DNA of 64,000 nt, from NCBI GenBank assembly GCA_963770865.1, contig CAVYRD010000006.1, positions 115,048 to 179,047 of the forward strand. Direction: 5' to 3'. Made by a program: the position numbers and the translations under genes. Below, in pieces: positions 61,560-64,000 of the stretch. The notes beneath the pieces are model-generated. The model saw nothing but the letters and a program-made list of their open reading frames with translations, made no database searches and had not been told where the DNA came from. Source of the stretch: Miltoncostaea sp963770865 (GTDB lineage Bacteria; Actinomycetota; Thermoleophilia; Miltoncostaeales; Miltoncostaeaceae). How positions within the stretch are numbered: the stretch's first letter is position 1; each line of letters begins with the position of its first letter.

Positions 61560-63337
61560 TCGTAGACCCTCACCTCGAATACCCGCGCGCGCGTGTCGCC
61601 GTGCGTCGCGAGCACGGTCAGCCGCACGCGGTCGCAGTCCACCGGCGCCTCCAGCGTGTGTACGCGGTGGCGCAGGACGTTGCCCCGCACCTCGATGCGG
61701 CGGCGCACCGCCTCGCCCTGGCAGAGGTCCAGGTCGTAGTCCCTGACGAGTTCCTTCGGGATGCCGGGCGTCTGCCTCCTGAGGGAGGGCTGCGAGATGG
61801 ATATCTTGATGTCGGCGGACAGGTTGGGGTCGAAGGTCAGCCGGACCTCCCTCGCCCTGGCCTGCCGGCCGAGGTCGAGGCGCAGCCACTGGCCCTCCGC
61901 GGGCTCCTGGGATATCCAGGCGTTCTCCTCCTTCTTGACGCGCCGCGCGGTGCCGTTGATCACGTTGGCGGCCTGGCCGCCGGGCGCGTGCGAGGAGCAG
62001 TCGAGGCGCGCGCTCCGCGCCAGGTCCGCCTCATCCCGATTGGGGACGCCGGGGATGTAGCAGTCGTCCTTGAGCAGCATCTGTTGCAGCTCCGCGATGC
62101 GGCTGAGGACGTCGCGCGGCAGGACGCCGTCCCGCAGCGCGATGGCGGCCGCGGTGCCGACGGCCTGCCCGCAGATGGCGCAGGTGGCCATCTGCCGCGT
62201 GGCGCCGAAGGCCACGTGGCTGACGCTGATGGCGCGCCCGGCCAGGAGGAGGTTGCGCACATTCTTCGAGTAGAGGCAGCGGTACGGGATCGAGAAGACC
62301 TCCTCAGGCGTGTATGCCTTCAGGTGCATCGTCGCGCCCTCCTCCTCGCTGTTGCGCAGCCCGCCCAGCGCGTGCAGGTCTATGCTCCAGCCGCCGTAGG
62401 CCACGGCGTCCTCGAAGCGCGTCTGCTCCATGATGTCGCGCTCGACCAGCACGTAATCGCCCAGCAGCCTGCGGCTCTCGCGCTTGCCGGGCAGGAACTG
62501 CACCCAGTCCAGGTCCCAGTTCTCCGCGCCGTGCTCGCCGCCGTTCTTGATGTGGTCCCAGATGCCGTAGACGGCCTTGAGGAGTTCGTCGCGGATCTCC
62601 TCGGCGTCCGCGATCGTGTCCAGCTCCATGCCGCCCAGTTCGATCCACCAGTAGCCTGCGCAGATGCTCTTGTGGTCGCGGAACTTCAGGTCCTGCTCCG
62701 TGTAGGTGTTCGCCCAGGCGGGCTTCTCGAAGCGGACGGGCTTACCGACGTCCATCGCCTTGAACATCAGCGTGTTGCCCATCGTGTAGGCGTCGCTCTT
62801 GTCGGGCGCGAACTTCTCACCGAACACGTCCTTCCCCTCGCGTCCGCTCATGTCCTCGGCCCCGGCCAGCACGCCCAGCGTGCCGTCGCCCGTCGCGTCT
62901 ACGAACAGCGGCGCCGCGAACTCGAAGAGCTTCTCCGTCGTGAGCTGCTCGGCGAGCACGCTGATGATCGCGCCGCCCTCGGTGCGCGCGTCCGTCAGGT
63001 GCGTGTTCAGGTAGAGGTCAAGGCCGTCCTGGAAGTGCGCGGTCTCCCAGAGCACCGTATCGTAGATGGCCCAACTGTGGTTGGGGTTGCGCGAGCGGTT
63101 CACCTCCTGCATCTCCTCGATGATGCCGGTCTCGCGCGCGTCGGGCCGGCGGCCCATGAGGGGCGCACCGGAGATGTGCATGCGGATTTCCGAGCTGTTG
63201 TTGCCGCCCAGGACGGGCCGGTTCTGGATCAGCGCGACCCTGGCCCCGTGCCGCGCGGCCGCGATGGCCGCACACATGCCGGACAGGCCGCCGCCGACCA
63301 CCACCAACTGGTACTCTCTCTTGATCCGTTTCTTCAT
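61556..63337 (-). CDS. FAD-dependent oxidoreductase with a C-terminal sugar-binding-like domain
   Basis: A 593-residue protein. The N-terminus has the FAD motif QLVVVGGGLSGMCAAIAAAR and GARVALIQNRPVLGGNNSSE; FVDATGDGTLGVLAGAEDM and NLLLAGRAISVSHVAFGATR are typical of the FAD_oxidored family seen in carbohydrate clusters. The last 110 residues (ISQEPAEGQWLRLDLGRQA, VRLTFDPNLS) resemble an F5/8 type C module. No frameshift occurs. It lies between the enolase-superfamily and URO-D-like genes in one operon. A role in oxidising a sugar or sugar acid is inferred. Confidence 0.85.
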   Translation of the reverse strand: MKKRIKREYQLVVVGGGLSGMCAAIAAARHGARVALIQNRPVLGGNNSSEIRMHISGAPLMGRRPDARETGIIEEMQEVNRSRNPNHSWAIYDTVLWETAHFQDGLDLYLNTHLTDARTEGGAIISVLAEQLTTEKLFEFAAPLFVDATGDGTLGVLAGAEDMSGREGKDVFGEKFAPDKSDAYTMGNTLMFKAMDVGKPVRFEKPAWANTYTEQDLKFRDHKSICAGYWWIELGGMELDTIADAEEIRDELLKAVYGIWDHIKNGGEHGAENWDLDWVQFLPGKRESRRLLGDYVLVERDIMEQTRFEDAVAYGGWSIDLHALGGLRNSEEEGATMHLKAYTPEEVFSIPYRCLYSKNVRNLLLAGRAISVSHVAFGATRQMATCAICGQAVGTAAAIALRDGVLPRDVLSRIAELQQMLLKDDCYIPGVPNRDEADLARSARLDCSSHAPGGQAANVINGTARRVKKEENAWISQEPAEGQWLRLDLGRQARAREVRLTFDPNLSADIKISISQPSLRRQTPGIPKELVRDYDLDLCQGEAVRRRIEVRGNVLRHRVHTLEAPVDCDRVRLTVLATHGDTRARVFEVRVYE

Positions 63338-63355
63338 GTTCCTCGTCCCTTGCTC

Positions 63356-64000
63356 CTACGCGGTGACGGTCCCGCGCGCGACGCAGTAGCGCTCGCAGGT
63401 GCCCTCGTCGAACCCAACTCCCAATCCGGGCCCCGAGGGCACGGCCACGGTGCCGTCCGGCCGCACCCAGCCGCGCTGGCCGGCGAACAGGTCCTGCACG
63501 AACGGGCTCTCGAACGTCTCGTACTCCTGCGGCACCGGGTTGCCCGTCAGCGCCTGCAGGTCCAGGGAGACGAGCAGCCCCATCGCGTCGCAGCAGGAGT
63601 GCGGGCTCGGGCGCACGCCGGCCTCCTCGGCCACTCGATGGCGGCCAGCATGGCGGAGAGGCCCAGATAGCCGGTGTCCGGCTGCAGGATGTCCAGGCAG
63701 CCGTCGGCCAGCAGCCGCGCCATCGGCGCGAAGTCGCGGAAGCCCTCTCCGCCGGCCAGCGGGATATCGGTCGCGGCGCGCAGGCGGCGGTGCTGCTCGA
63801 CGCCCCACTCGTCCACCTGGCGGCAGGCCCACGCGGACGGCGCCGTCGCGCCCGCGGCGACACGGGAACGGCTCCTCGAACCACGCGATGCCCGCGCCGG
63901 CCAGCGCCTCGGTCAGCCGCAGCGCGCCGTCCAGGTCGTACCGCGCGGTTAGCATCCATGCTCAGGCAGATGCCCGGCCCGACCGTCTCGCGGACCGACC
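63356..64000 (-). CDS. enolase-superfamily (mandelate racemase/muconate lactonizing) enzyme, 5' end outside the window
   Basis: The C-terminal half of an MR/MLE enzyme: SMDANRA at the window edge is the metal-Asp strand, then ALRLTEALAGAGIAWFEEPF (Glu ligand), IPLAGGEGFRDFAPMARLLA (Glu ligand), LDILQPDTGYLGLSAMLAAI, and SPHSCCDAMGLLVSLDLQAL near the C-terminus. At least three frame changes are needed (near 63940, 63870 and 63625). The end EGTCERYCVARGTVTA is 18 bases upstream of the FAD gene. It probably dehydrates or epimerises a sugar acid. Confidence 0.75.

Overview
The window is high-GC DNA (about 70% or more in most genes), with dense coding, many GTG starts, ATGA/GTGA stop-start overlaps and tRNA genes that mostly lack an encoded CCA. 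The fhaA-fhaB-pstP-rodA-pbpA-pknB cluster points to an actinobacterium. A deep-branching class such as Thermoleophilia is my inference, not a proof. Many conserved genes carry single-base indels, so a good part of the apparent pseudogenisation is probably base-level sequence error.

Layout. 1-8.2 kb is accessory: a TetR regulator divergent from an FAD monooxygenase-like gene, a broken aldehyde dehydrogenase end, then a small integrative element between a 50-bp repeat (3500-3549 and 8023-8072) that is the 3' part of tRNA-Met(CAU). The element carries a 5'-truncated Rep-type ATPase, an excisionase-like HTH protein, a frameshifted tyrosine integrase and a secreted beta-propeller gene. 8.0-19.4 kb holds tRNA-Met, tRNA-Thr and tRNA-Tyr, a methyltransferase, a GT2-GtrA glycosyltransferase, an OmpR-type two-component pair, a sigma-70 factor, an orphan response regulator, and an operon of a Ser/Thr kinase with two overlapping Xer recombinases.

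31.1 to 19.5 kb (minus strand) is the growth and division operon: a membrane kinase, fhaA, fhaB, pstP, rodA, pbpA, PASTA kinase pknB, ddl, a phosphoesterase and a membrane protein, with most adjacent genes overlapping by 4 nt. It ties Ser/Thr phosphorylation to peptidoglycan synthesis. 31.2-34.9 kb holds tRNA-Leu, a secreted anchor-type protein, a DUF4446 protein, pheA, an HNH endonuclease with a structured leader, and tRNA-Arg.

34.9-51.6 kb is a scarred accessory zone: tRNA 3'-end remnants, repeats, gene ends (VOC, SF1 helicase, ECF sigma start, IS21 transposase, terminase-like HTH), two cupredoxin-type secreted proteins, a metallo-beta-lactamase-fold protein, a 1,393-residue DUF4011/helicase/Vsr-like nuclease protein (a likely defence gene) and a sedolisin-type protease. 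51.5-58.3 kb holds an NAD-linked molybdenum formate dehydrogenase (fused E-F subunit plus alpha subunit), divergent from an inositol monophosphatase/PfkB kinase pair. 58.5-59.2 kb has a small membrane protein and a universal stress protein.

59.2-64 kb is a separate catabolic operon on the minus strand (enolase-superfamily enzyme, FAD oxidoreductase, URO-D-like protein, GH127-like hydrolase). Its last gene is cut short just before the stress-protein gene, so this edge is either a transfer junction or an assembly join.
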